This document shows positions 22,867-30,021 of a stretch of 45,338 bases of DNA, piece by piece. A model generated the notes under the pieces. That model was given only the letters and a program-made list of their open reading frames with translations, did no database searches and was not told the origin of the DNA. Made by a program: the position numbers and the translations under genes. The stretch spans positions 1-45,338 of IMG/VR virus record IMGVR_UViG_3300043395_002348; one strand, 5' to 3'. This stretch comes from a virus. Each line of letters opens with the position of its first letter. Within the stretch, counting starts at the first letter, position 1.

Positions 22867-25451
22867 TGAGAATATTATTAACAATTTTATTATCTTTAGT
22901 AACGATTTTTGGGTTTGGTCAGCAAGTAAACGCACCAGACCCAAAAACGTTTACACTCAATACCGCTGGACAGGATGGTAGTGGATTTTCATTAAGTGGA
23001 TTCAATACATCATCAACACTTCTTTGTGCAGTTGGATTACCAAGCACTGTAGCCGGAACTACATTCTATTTTACAACAACTACCGGTGTAACTGCATCAA
23101 GTGGTTATACAATGAGTGGAAACAAAACCCGTATTTCATTTACAGGTACTCAAGCTAACATAAATGCTGTTTTGGCATCAATGAAAATTAATACCGGTAG
23201 CACAACTGGTAATGTAAACATATCAGTATCCGCAACAATAAACCCAACTGGTTATTTCTACAACCCAAACAATGGACACTTTTATAGACCTATATCAACC
23301 GGTGCAAACTTTGCTAATGCAATTACTCTTTCATCACAACAAACCTTCAAAGGACAGACTGGATATCTTGTAACAATTACGTCTAATGATGAAGATTTGT
23401 TTATATTCAATAATGTACCACAATCAAATATATGGTTTGCCGCAGATGATAGAACAACCGAAGCTAGATGGGTTATAAGTGCTGGACCTGAAGCAGGAAC
23501 ATTACTTCGTATTGGAAATGCAAGCGGAACAAATCAACAAAATGTTTATAATAACTGGGCTAATGGTGAACCAAACGATTGGGGTGGTAACGAAGATGCT
23601 GCTGTAACAAAATGGGGTGGTGGATTTCAATGGAATGACCTTTCAGTTGCAAATGTTAATGCTTATGTAGTTGAATTTGGAACTTGGACTAACCCTGATG
23701 ACCAAACATTTACTGAATTTTATTCTAATAGTGTTATTCATTCAAACGGCCCAACATTAACAAATATGTTTAATTTTAACTTTGGTTCAAACATAACTGA
23801 AACAAACTTTTCTGCAAAACTAAATAAAAGAAATGATGCCACTTCACAATGGGTAAGCGCTGGAAACTTTGTTGGATTAAATGGTGTTGGTAGAGTTATT
23901 CTCACATCACAATTAGATACCGCAAAAGTTTATACAACAGCAATCCAAGCTACAACACAAAACGATATGACAGCATATTCAACTGCTGATATTGGTAAGA
24001 TATATAAAATGACAATTACAGGTGCACAGGGTGGTGGATGGGGAACTGATATATACACAAATGATTCATATATTCCAGCTATGGCAGTGCATGCTGGTGT
24101 AATAACAATTGGACAAACAAAAGAAGTTTATATACAAATAGTTGAGGGATTGAATGATTATCCAGCATCAACCCGTAATGGTATAACAACAATGGCATGG
24201 GGAGCATGGGGATTGAGTTACAAATTTGTATCAGAACCATCTTCATATAGAGCATTAACCGCAGCTGGACAAGTTGAATGGTGTGTGTTATATGATTACG
24301 ATGCATCAAATCAAAGATATAGAGTTGGTATTGATAAAAGAGAATTTACAGGAACAAATGTATCATCTAATTCAGTAACAAGACTTAAACTATTTGATTT
24401 ATGGGATGGGCCGGTAACTTTCAAATCAGATGATGGAACTTGGGCAGAGTATTGGATTAATACATCAACACAATTTAATTTTGCAGGTTCATCATTTGCT
24501 TCCAGCATCAGACAAGGAAATGGTTTTTGGGGATTGAGTGCAGAATTTAGTTTTGCTGTTAATGGTGCATACAAACAACATAAATTAGTAATGAACGATT
24601 ACGATTCAGTACAATTAAAAACTCTTTATGGTAGTATTGTAACTGTATCGGATGTTTACTTAGCATTTAAAGAATTATCAAATGGTGGTATAATGGGTAA
24701 TCAAAGTGGTAATGAATTTGGATATGGTATTCAATTCAAAAATGCGGATGTTAATGATGATAATATATTCAACGAAGCAGATTGTTTTGCATTACTACAA
24801 GATTTAACCGGAGCTAAAAACTTAGTTAGTAGTTACAAATTAGAAAATACTATGAAGATTATTTTAGATTCAACATATGCAACTATTGGTAAATCTAATT
24901 GGCAACAATTCCCATCTTATTTAGGAAAAGAATATCCATTCGCTTTATCAGATGGTAAAATAAATTACACATATAATCTTGCCGTAACTTGGAAAGGTGA
25001 TGTAAACCTATCACATTCGGCAACACCACCTTCAAATGGTATTACAACAATGTCTGCAAACTTTGGAATGAAAACTCAAACAACTCTACCAACGGCATAT
25101 ACTATTTCTGAAATTAAAGGTGATAGTCTAATAGCTTATATTAAGTTCAATCCTAATATGAATGAAATAGTTGGTACTCAATTTAGAGTAAACTATGATA
25201 ACACTACTTTAAAGTACACAGGAACTTATTTTAAAACCACAGGTTCGCCTATAAACTTTGGGACAGATAAAGGTTCATATATTAACTTAGGTTCTATAAA
25301 CACATCTGGTGAACTTCTGGATGGGTCTACCGAATACCGATTAGTTTTTAAATTAAACAAACAAATTCCTAACTCTTTGGGTTTATTATCTATATCTTCA
25401 AATGAAGCTGTAAACGTAAAAGGAGCTAGTGTTCAAATAAAAATACAATAA
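22866..25451 (+). CDS. Secreted multidomain protein: C-type lectin, LCCL, dockerin-like, cohesin-like (861 aa)
   Basis: Signal peptide 1-19. A C-type lectin-like domain spans about 128-274 with the carbohydrate motif EPN (235-237) and WND (256-258), the mannose/glucose-type pattern. An LCCL-like domain spans about 380-458 (GGWGTDIYTNDSYIPAMAVH, AGVI, NGITTMAWGAWG). A dockerin-like loop DVNDDNIFNEADCFALLQDL lies near 627-647, GDVNLSHS near 715, and a cohesin-like sandwich runs from about 750 to the end. It probably binds glycans at the cell surface or on the virion. Tandem to its shorter relative at 21193 and overlapped by 1 nt on both sides. Confidence 0.75.
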   Translation: MRILLTILLSLVTIFGFGQQVNAPDPKTFTLNTAGQDGSGFSLSGFNTSSTLLCAVGLPSTVAGTTFYFTTTTGVTASSGYTMSGNKTRISFTGTQANINAVLASMKINTGSTTGNVNISVSATINPTGYFYNPNNGHFYRPISTGANFANAITLSSQQTFKGQTGYLVTITSNDEDLFIFNNVPQSNIWFAADDRTTEARWVISAGPEAGTLLRIGNASGTNQQNVYNNWANGEPNDWGGNEDAAVTKWGGGFQWNDLSVANVNAYVVEFGTWTNPDDQTFTEFYSNSVIHSNGPTLTNMFNFNFGSNITETNFSAKLNKRNDATSQWVSAGNFVGLNGVGRVILTSQLDTAKVYTTAIQATTQNDMTAYSTADIGKIYKMTITGAQGGGWGTDIYTNDSYIPAMAVHAGVITIGQTKEVYIQIVEGLNDYPASTRNGITTMAWGAWGLSYKFVSEPSSYRALTAAGQVEWCVLYDYDASNQRYRVGIDKREFTGTNVSSNSVTRLKLFDLWDGPVTFKSDDGTWAEYWINTSTQFNFAGSSFASSIRQGNGFWGLSAEFSFAVNGAYKQHKLVMNDYDSVQLKTLYGSIVTVSDVYLAFKELSNGGIMGNQSGNEFGYGIQFKNADVNDDNIFNEADCFALLQDLTGAKNLVSSYKLENTMKIILDSTYATIGKSNWQQFPSYLGKEYPFALSDGKINYTYNLAVTWKGDVNLSHSATPPSNGITTMSANFGMKTQTTLPTAYTISEIKGDSLIAYIKFNPNMNEIVGTQFRVNYDNTTLKYTGTYFKTTGSPINFGTDKGSYINLGSINTSGELLDGSTEYRLVFKLNKQIPNSLGLLSISSNEAVNVKGASVQIKIQ

Positions 25452-25801
25452 TGAAGTGGATTAAAATTATACTATTGTGTTGTGTGGTTTCTATAATCTC
25501 TTGTAGGAAATTTGATGAAATGCCAACACCACCAAAAGTTGAAGATATATTTTCTGTAAAAGAATTATCAGTATCGGATGGTCAAGATATTAAATTTAGT
25601 TTGCAAGCAGATGGTATATACACATTAACACTTACTGATAACACAACCGAACAGGTTGTAATGAGAGAAAAAATAGTTGGTAAAATTGGAGTAAATTCCT
25701 TAAAAATGTGGACAAAATCGTTACAATCAAAATATTTATATTTATCACTTGAAGATGAAAGTGGTAAACAAATAGGTAAAACGTTACTTTTAATAAACTA
25801 A
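25451..25801 (+). CDS. Lipoprotein A of a tandem pair (116 aa)
   Basis: Lipoprotein signal peptide ending SIISC, lipidated Cys18 followed by RKFDEMPTPPKVE. The mature part is a small beta-sandwich (IKFSLQADGIYTLTLTDN, then YLYLSLEDESGKQIGKTLLL) resembling the fold of T9SS C-terminal sorting domains. The next gene has the same Cys-RKFDE-x-P start and the same kind of fold, so the pair arose by duplication. Coupled by TAATG to the lectin gene; possibly an anchor or partner for it. Confidence 0.75.
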   Translation: MKWIKIILLCCVVSIISCRKFDEMPTPPKVEDIFSVKELSVSDGQDIKFSLQADGIYTLTLTDNTTEQVVMREKIVGKIGVNSLKMWTKSLQSKYLYLSLEDESGKQIGKTLLLIN

Positions 25802-25814
25802 TAAATTAGAAAAA

Positions 25815-26186
25815 ATGAAAAAAGTAATTATATTCTTATTTGGTGTACTAATTTTCGCTGGATGTAGAAAGTTTGATGAGTTTCCAATTCCACAACCTAC
25901 ACCAAATTCAGAACTAAAGATAGAAGGAGCAGCTGGTTTAAAATTACAATCAGTATTCGTAACTTCTGAGGTTGCAATAAATGTAAAATTGGAAAACGCT
26001 GGAAACGTTACTATTAAGATTTTTGATATAGCTAATAGAGTTGTATCAAAAGAAACAATGTACGCAAATTCTGGTGATAATATACTAAAGGTATATACTA
26101 ACGCTTTTCCATCATCCGCATACCGTATTGGTTTGTATGATGCAAATGGTAAGATGATAGGTATTACTGATTTCAATAAGTTATAA
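25815..26186 (+). CDS. Lipoprotein B of a tandem pair (123 aa)
   Basis: Lipoprotein signal peptide ending IFAGC, then CRKFDEFPIPQPTP. The C-terminal part (NVTIKIFDIANRVVSKETMY, then SSAYRIGLYDANGKMIGI) matches the strand pattern of Bacteroidota T9SS type-A sorting domains. A lipoprotein with such a domain is odd, because T9SS cargo normally has a Sec signal and a terminal sorting domain, not a lipobox. Here the fold may simply be a small partner-binding sandwich. Confidence 0.75.
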   Translation: MKKVIIFLFGVLIFAGCRKFDEFPIPQPTPNSELKIEGAAGLKLQSVFVTSEVAINVKLENAGNVTIKIFDIANRVVSKETMYANSGDNILKVYTNAFPSSAYRIGLYDANGKMIGITDFNKL

Positions 26187-26214
26187 TAATTGTAAATTTA
26201 AAATTAAAACAATT

Positions 26215-26526
26215 ATGTCAGAAGAATTAGAGCAATCAAACGATGGCACTTGGTCAGGTTTGAAAAAGACTATTATTGGTGTTGTAACAACAGCAGTTAT
26301 GGGCTTAGGAACTTGGGGTGTTACCCAAATCACAGGTGGTGGGGATGAACCAGCTCCAGCTCAAGCAGCACCGGTAATCAACATTACAAACTCAAACCAA
26401 CAATCTCAAGCAGCAAGTGGTGGTACAACTAAAGTTATCGAAAGAGAAAAAGTTGTAGAAAAACCAGCAGCACCTGTTAAAAAGAAAGAGGGTGATGAGT
26501 TTAAAGAAAAAGCTCCTGAGTGGTAA
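26215..26526 (+). CDS. Single-pass membrane protein with Pro/Ala-rich tail (103 aa)
   Basis: A 103-residue protein: a short charged N-terminus, a membrane segment at about 18-40 (TIIGVVTTAVMGLGTWGVTQI), then an Ala/Pro/Gln low-complexity periplasmic part and a Lys/Glu-rich end (KVIEREKVVEKPAAPVKKKE). N-in topology is likely. It is followed without a gap by a tiny membrane ORF and by another membrane protein, so this stretch is a run of membrane genes. A spanin or holin-accessory role is possible but unsupported by any motif. Confidence 0.65.
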   Translation: MSEELEQSNDGTWSGLKKTIIGVVTTAVMGLGTWGVTQITGGGDEPAPAQAAPVINITNSNQQSQAASGGTTKVIEREKVVEKPAAPVKKKEGDEFKEKAPEW

Positions 26527-26636
26527 TAGATTGGTATAAGATTGGAGTAACCGCATTTTTCGTGCTCTTTTTTATATGGGCAGGAATACATGCAGATAGA
26601 CAAAGAATAAAAAACGAAAAAGATGGCAGAAAATAA
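26520..26636 (+). CDS. Tiny membrane protein (38 aa, GTG start)
   Basis: An ORF starting at GTG overlapping the previous stop and ending 14 nt into the next gene. The product is one hydrophobic helix (WYKIGVTAFFVLFFIWAGIH) with a basic tail (ADRQRIKNEKDGRK), a typical single-pass topology. The overlaps at both ends and the clean topology make it plausible, but it has no homologue that I recognise and the GTG start is not certain. Confidence 0.4.
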   Translation: MVIDWYKIGVTAFFVLFFIWAGIHADRQRIKNEKDGRK

Positions 26637-27285
26637 TCAACCACCAAGTGGTTTTAAAGATTTATTAAATAGTATGATGAAACGCAGATGGTGGATTACT
26701 GCGTTAGTACTAGGTGGATTTATGTTTATTATGGCAGGGATGTTCTTTGCTATATTTAATAAATCTGCAATAGAAGGAGAGTGGAAAGAACTTTTACTTT
26801 TATTGTTAGGAGCTTTCATTGGTTCTTATGGTAAAATCATTGATTATTGGTTTAGTGATACCGATAAAGATAAAATGTTAGTTCAAAAAATGGATGAGGA
26901 AGATGGTACATCATTAAGCAACACAGCTGATATGCCTGTAACTCCACCAAATAACACTCCATTAATTCCAGACGCATTTGTACAAGCTGCAAATCATGCA
27001 CATGAAATCAATTTGATTGAAGCTAACAAACCAAAGGAAGAAAAAGCAGTTGATGTAGTAGAAACAAAACCAGCTCCTAAAGCACAACCAAGAACAGGCG
27101 TAGAAGTAGATGAAGATGGTGATGGAACTATGGACGGTATTGATTTTGATGGTGATGGTAAGATAGATGTATATTTCGCACATAGACAATGTGAACACAT
27201 TTGGGGAGATTCCGATAACGATGGTGACTTGGAATGTTTGAAATGTGGAAAGATAAAAGATGAAGATGCTGAACAAGCAGGCTAA
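26623..27285 (+). CDS. Membrane protein with Ca-binding-type repeat and Cys pairs (220 aa)
   Basis: Two membrane segments (about 24-47 WITALVLGGFMFIMAGMFFAI and about 58-72 LLLLLLGAFIGSYG), a Pro-rich linker, then VDEDGDGTMDGIDFDGDGKI (about 166-185), an EF-hand or thrombospondin-3-like double loop. A C-terminal C-x10+-C/C-x2-C arrangement (QCEHIWGDSDNDGDLECLKC) may form a small zinc ribbon. It shares the calcium pattern with the protein at 12303. The acidic loops would face the cytoplasm or periplasm depending on topology; unknown function. Confidence 0.7.
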   Translation: MAENNQPPSGFKDLLNSMMKRRWWITALVLGGFMFIMAGMFFAIFNKSAIEGEWKELLLLLLGAFIGSYGKIIDYWFSDTDKDKMLVQKMDEEDGTSLSNTADMPVTPPNNTPLIPDAFVQAANHAHEINLIEANKPKEEKAVDVVETKPAPKAQPRTGVEVDEDGDGTMDGIDFDGDGKIDVYFAHRQCEHIWGDSDNDGDLECLKCGKIKDEDAEQAG

Positions 27286-27321
27286 TAGGTTACAATAAAA
27301 GTAACATTAAATTAAAGAAAA

Positions 27322-27588
27322 ATGGGATTTATTAAAGACCTTTTCAAAGACAACAACGATATTAATGAGAAATCAGTAGTTGGTTTCCTATCGTTCACAA
27401 TGATGGTTATAGCTTTGTTTGTAGACCTTATCACAGGATGGATGGGTAAGGAACTTTTGATTAACGAATACATCTTCAACGGATTTTTGGTTATCACTTT
27501 AGGTTCTTTCGGCATCGCTTCAGTTGATAAATACATCAACAAAAAAGCTGATGGGAAGAAAGAAAGTTCCGAAGAAGAACTAGGATAA
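27322..27588 (+). CDS. Possible holin-like two-segment membrane protein (88 aa)
   Basis: An 88-residue protein with a charged N-terminus (MGFIKDLFKDNNDINEK), two hydrophobic helices (about 19-39 VVGFLSFTMMVIALFVDLIT and about 50-66 IFNGFLVITLGSFGIASV), and a Lys/Glu-rich tail. The size, two-helix topology and charged tail fit a class II holin or a phage holin superfamily member. No endolysin is adjacent; cell-wall peptidases of this window lie in the tail operon. Other roles for a small membrane protein are equally open. Confidence 0.5.
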   Translation: MGFIKDLFKDNNDINEKSVVGFLSFTMMVIALFVDLITGWMGKELLINEYIFNGFLVITLGSFGIASVDKYINKKADGKKESSEEELG

Positions 27589-27591
27589 TTG

Positions 27592-27657
27592 ATATTTCCT
27601 TTAACTGTAGGAAGGGCGGAAATATTTTAAGGGGAGAACATAGTTTCTCCCTTTTTT
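27592..27657 (+). terminator. Double hairpin with intrinsic terminator, fused to a late promoter
   Basis: A first palindrome, ATATTTCC (27592-27599) / GGAAATAT (27618-27625), is followed by GGGAGAA (27632-27638) / TTCTCCC (27645-27651) and a TTTTTT run (27652-27657). The T-run passes straight into ATATTTAT. Confidence 0.75.
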
Positions 27658-27665
27658 ATATTTAT
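27658..27665 (+). promoter_or_regulatory. Candidate late promoter ATATTTAT (before 27681)
   Basis: Recurring core starting at the base after a terminator T-run, 15 nt before the ATG at 27681. Confidence 0.55.
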
Positions 27666-27680
27666 ATTAAATAAAATGTT

Positions 27681-27884
27681 ATGGCTCTACCCTGTCCTTC
27701 TTGCAGAAAACCAATTGATTTAACGCTAGAATTTATTATCAAACATCCAGTTTCAGCTTGTCCGCATTGTGAAACTATTTTGGATTTTAGTGTAAATGAT
27801 GAGATAAAGAACAAATATAATGAGGCTATTGCCGAAATTGAAAAAGTAAAGAAACAATACCAAGGAATGGTAAAGTTTGGATAA
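27681..27884 (+). CDS. Zinc-ribbon protein (67 aa)
   Basis: A 67-residue protein with CPSC (5-8) and CPHC (32-35), two knuckles that form a zinc ribbon, followed by a helical tail (NKYNEAIAEIEKVKKQYQGM). It may bind nucleic acid or act as an adaptor. It has its own late-type promoter on both sides, so it may be a single-gene unit placed before the DUF2589 pair. Confidence 0.7.
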   Translation: MALPCPSCRKPIDLTLEFIIKHPVSACPHCETILDFSVNDEIKNKYNEAIAEIEKVKKQYQGMVKFG

Positions 27885-27909
27885 TTAGTAGGGTTTATCA
27901 GATTTTAAG

Positions 27910-27917
27910 ATATTTAT
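27910..27917 (+). promoter_or_regulatory. Candidate late promoter ATATTTAT (before 27961)
   Basis: Recurring core 43 nt before the ATG at 27961, the longest spacing in the set, in the intergenic gap after the zinc-ribbon gene. Confidence 0.5.
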
Positions 27918-27960
27918 GTTCAAACAAGTTACAAAAACTAAATAAAAAAATTAATAATTT

Positions 27961-28575
27961 ATGGCAGGTATCGCAGACCAATTCGCAGGTCTTCCTATTG
28001 AAGACTTGATTGTTTCACCGATTGTTGGTATGGCAAAAGGTCAAGCAAAACTGAACGAAGTAACTTGGAAATACATCTCAGAAGTAGCTTTCGTAACAGA
28101 TGAAAAAACTAAGAAAACTAAAGCTCGTTCTTTAGATGTAGAAATGAACAGAGTTGTAACCGATGGTGCAACAGGACAACAAACACTTCAAAAGGTGTAC
28201 AGTAAAGTTCCAATGTTACCATTAGTTCCACTTCCTTCATTAGCAATCACTTCAGCGGATATTGAATTCGCTATGGAAGTTAAAACTTCTGAATCAGAAA
28301 AAAGTGATGTAAAAACTGAAAGCAGTGTTGAAGTATCTGCTGGTGGTAGATTTTGGGGTATGAGCTGGAATGCAAAAATTTCTGGTAAAGTAGCTACAAA
28401 CAAAGAGAACACTAGAAGTACTGACAACTCAGCAAAGTATAATGTAAAAGTACACGCTGAACAATTACCAGCAACTGAAGGTATGTTGAAATTATCAGAT
28501 TACCTAACTCAAATGTTAGAACCATCTTTAATTCCACTTACTGATGACCCAGCGCAAGGTGGTGGTAAGAAGTAA
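27961..28575 (+). CDS. DUF2589-family protein (204 aa)
   Basis: The start (IADQFAGLPIEDLIVSPIVGMA) followed by a helix (KGQAKLNEVTWKYISEV) is the DUF2589 signature. The middle is a beta-rich core (LVPLPSLAITSADIEFAMEV, then SVEVSAGGRFWGMSWNAKIS). DUF2589 proteins occur in bacteria and some phages and have no assigned role. It is paired with a second protein of similar design at 28604. Neither has a signal peptide, so they stay in the cytoplasm or enter the virion. Confidence 0.8.
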   Translation: MAGIADQFAGLPIEDLIVSPIVGMAKGQAKLNEVTWKYISEVAFVTDEKTKKTKARSLDVEMNRVVTDGATGQQTLQKVYSKVPMLPLVPLPSLAITSADIEFAMEVKTSESEKSDVKTESSVEVSAGGRFWGMSWNAKISGKVATNKENTRSTDNSAKYNVKVHAEQLPATEGMLKLSDYLTQMLEPSLIPLTDDPAQGGGKK

Positions 28576-28603
28576 TAATAAAAAACAATAAAGGTTACAA
28601 TAT

Positions 28604-29080
28604 ATGGCAAGATTAAATGTAGAGGAACTTGTAGGCGGTCTCTTAGAGGCCGCTATGGTTTCTCAAGGTATAAGTGAAAGACAGCATATTAATGCTCTCC
28701 GAAACTATTTCAATGAAGATGGTACACCCAAAACCACTACCTTTAATATAGGTGGTAAGGATTTGGTTGTACCTCTTTATATTTTAGCAGACCACTCATC
28801 CATTGGATTAGATGAATTAGATATTGAGTTTACTTGTAGACTCATATTTGGTGATGAAGATAAAGATGTATCCAGTCTTAAAAAATCTCTTTTGGGATTG
28901 TTTAAGAAAAAAGGATACGAACACAATATCAAAGGTATTGAGGTTGATTCTGGGTTTAATCCAAATGAAACTGGTATGGCTAAAATAAAGGTTAAGTTTA
29001 AGGCTGATGAGAAACCAGAAGCCGTAAGTAGACTCATTGATGAATATATCAAAAATTTGGAAGACCCAAATGTAAAATAA
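28604..29080 (+). CDS. DUF2589-associated protein (158 aa)
   Basis: A 158-residue protein beginning with a helix (LNVEELVGGLLEAAMVSQGI), followed by strands (VVPLYILADHSSIGLDELDIEF, then MAKIKVKFKADEKPEAVSRLID). The sequence VPL..L..H.SI.LDELDIEF parallels the VPLPSLAITSADIEF of the preceding gene, so the two share a core fold and likely form a complex. No enzymatic residues are evident. A strong terminator follows. Confidence 0.7.
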   Translation: MARLNVEELVGGLLEAAMVSQGISERQHINALRNYFNEDGTPKTTTFNIGGKDLVVPLYILADHSSIGLDELDIEFTCRLIFGDEDKDVSSLKKSLLGLFKKKGYEHNIKGIEVDSGFNPNETGMAKIKVKFKADEKPEAVSRLIDEYIKNLEDPNVK

Positions 29081-29084
29081 ATTA

Positions 29085-29114
29085 AGGGGAGAACGATTGT
29101 TTCTCCCTTTTTTT
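29085..29114 (+). terminator. Intrinsic terminator fused to a late promoter
   Basis: GGGAGAA (29087-29093) pairs with TTCTCCC (29101-29107) with a 7-nt loop, then TTTTTTT (29108-29114). The next base starts ATATTTAT. Nearly identical to the element at 27631. Confidence 0.8.
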
Positions 29115-29122
29115 ATATTTAT
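29115..29122 (+). promoter_or_regulatory. Candidate late promoter ATATTTAT (before 29139)
   Basis: Recurring core 16 nt before the ATG at 29139. It is the nearest candidate promoter for the CsgG-like gene, the small gene at 29875 and the TonB receptor. Confidence 0.55.
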
Positions 29123-29138
29123 TAAAAATTATGTATGT

Positions 29139-29867
29139 ATGAAAAAATTATTCGTATTATTCGCTATATTGTTGATTACGAGTGGTGTCAATGTCCTAAC
29201 TGCTCAAACAATAGGAACTACAAAGACAGAAGAATTTAAGGCTGACTTTGAAAAGAAAAAGGATATATCCGCTTACTTAGATTATGAAGGACCTAAAAAG
29301 TATATTCAAATCTTAAAGTGTGGTATTGGTGAGGAAGTGTACGAAATGTACCCTGAATTAAAAGAGAAAAGAGTTGGATTAGGTGTTGCAAATATCGTAT
29401 TGGAGTATTTGGACAACCTTAATCGTTTTGAGTTTACCGAAGATAAGACTGAAATTAAAAACAGAATGGTTGCTCAGTTCAAAGCATCAAACGCTGGTAT
29501 TTCCGAAAACAAAATTGAAGGTAGAGGAAACATTAAGTTAGCACACTACTTTGTTGAGATTGAAGTATATGATTATTCAGTATCAGAAGATGAAACTATT
29601 AACTTAAAAGATGGTATCAAAGATAATATGGTAACTCGTTTAGGTTTACAGGTTCGTTTCACAAATGCTGAGACTGGTGCAATTATTGCAGCATCTGGTT
29701 TGGGTGAAGCAAAAACAACTAGAGAACTTACTTTAGTATCAGATGCTTCAGTAGACCCAATTAAGTTTAACCAATCAACTATTAGTATCTCAACTAAAAA
29801 AGCATTGGATGTGGCTTGTGCAAACATTTTGGACAAGTTAATTAAAAAAGGAGTATTCCCAAAATAA
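29139..29867 (+). CDS. CsgG-like secreted/outer-membrane protein (242 aa)
   Basis: Signal peptide 1-23 (MKKLFVLFAILLITSGVNVLTA). I start at 29139: a TTG at 29097 lies in the terminator stem and would hide the signal peptide. The body matches the CsgG/FlgO-type fold: VGLGVANIVLEYLDNLNRFE, HYFVEIEVYDYSVSE, LGLQVRFTNAETGAIIAASGLGEAK, then a C-terminal helix (KKALDVACANILDKLIKK). CsgG forms the curli secretion channel, but phage copies lack the partner curli genes. No lipobox is seen, unlike E. coli CsgG. It precedes the TonB receptor. Confidence 0.75.
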   Translation: MKKLFVLFAILLITSGVNVLTAQTIGTTKTEEFKADFEKKKDISAYLDYEGPKKYIQILKCGIGEEVYEMYPELKEKRVGLGVANIVLEYLDNLNRFEFTEDKTEIKNRMVAQFKASNAGISENKIEGRGNIKLAHYFVEIEVYDYSVSEDETINLKDGIKDNMVTRLGLQVRFTNAETGAIIAASGLGEAKTTRELTLVSDASVDPIKFNQSTISISTKKALDVACANILDKLIKKGVFPK

Positions 29868-29874
29868 TTTAAGT

Positions 29875-30000
29875 ATGGCAAACTCAAAACCTAAACCAGT
29901 TCCTATGAGAAGCCGTAGGAGTGGTGTTAAAAAAATGAAATTAATCAAACAAAACTTAGAAGTAATTAAAAAGGTTGAGAAAGAGTTAAAGATTTCTTAA
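29875..30000 (+). CDS. Small basic protein (41 aa)
   Basis: A 41-residue ORF starting 7 nt after the CsgG-like stop, with a very basic N-terminus (KPKPVPMRSRRSGVKKMK) and an amphipathic helix (LIKQNLEVIKKVEKELKIS). It may bind nucleic acid or a membrane. It ends 21 nt before the hairpin that covers the TonB-receptor start. Function unknown; size makes it uncertain, though the clear stop and start spacing support it. Confidence 0.5.
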   Translation: MANSKPKPVPMRSRRSGVKKMKLIKQNLEVIKKVEKELKIS

Positions 30001-30021
30001 TATTAATTTAACCCTTTTAGA

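Noticed and set aside
29097-29139. TTG start 42 nt upstream for the CsgG-like protein
   Set aside because: It lies within the terminator stem and would place 14 residues before the signal peptide; the ATG at 29139 gives a normal signal peptide.
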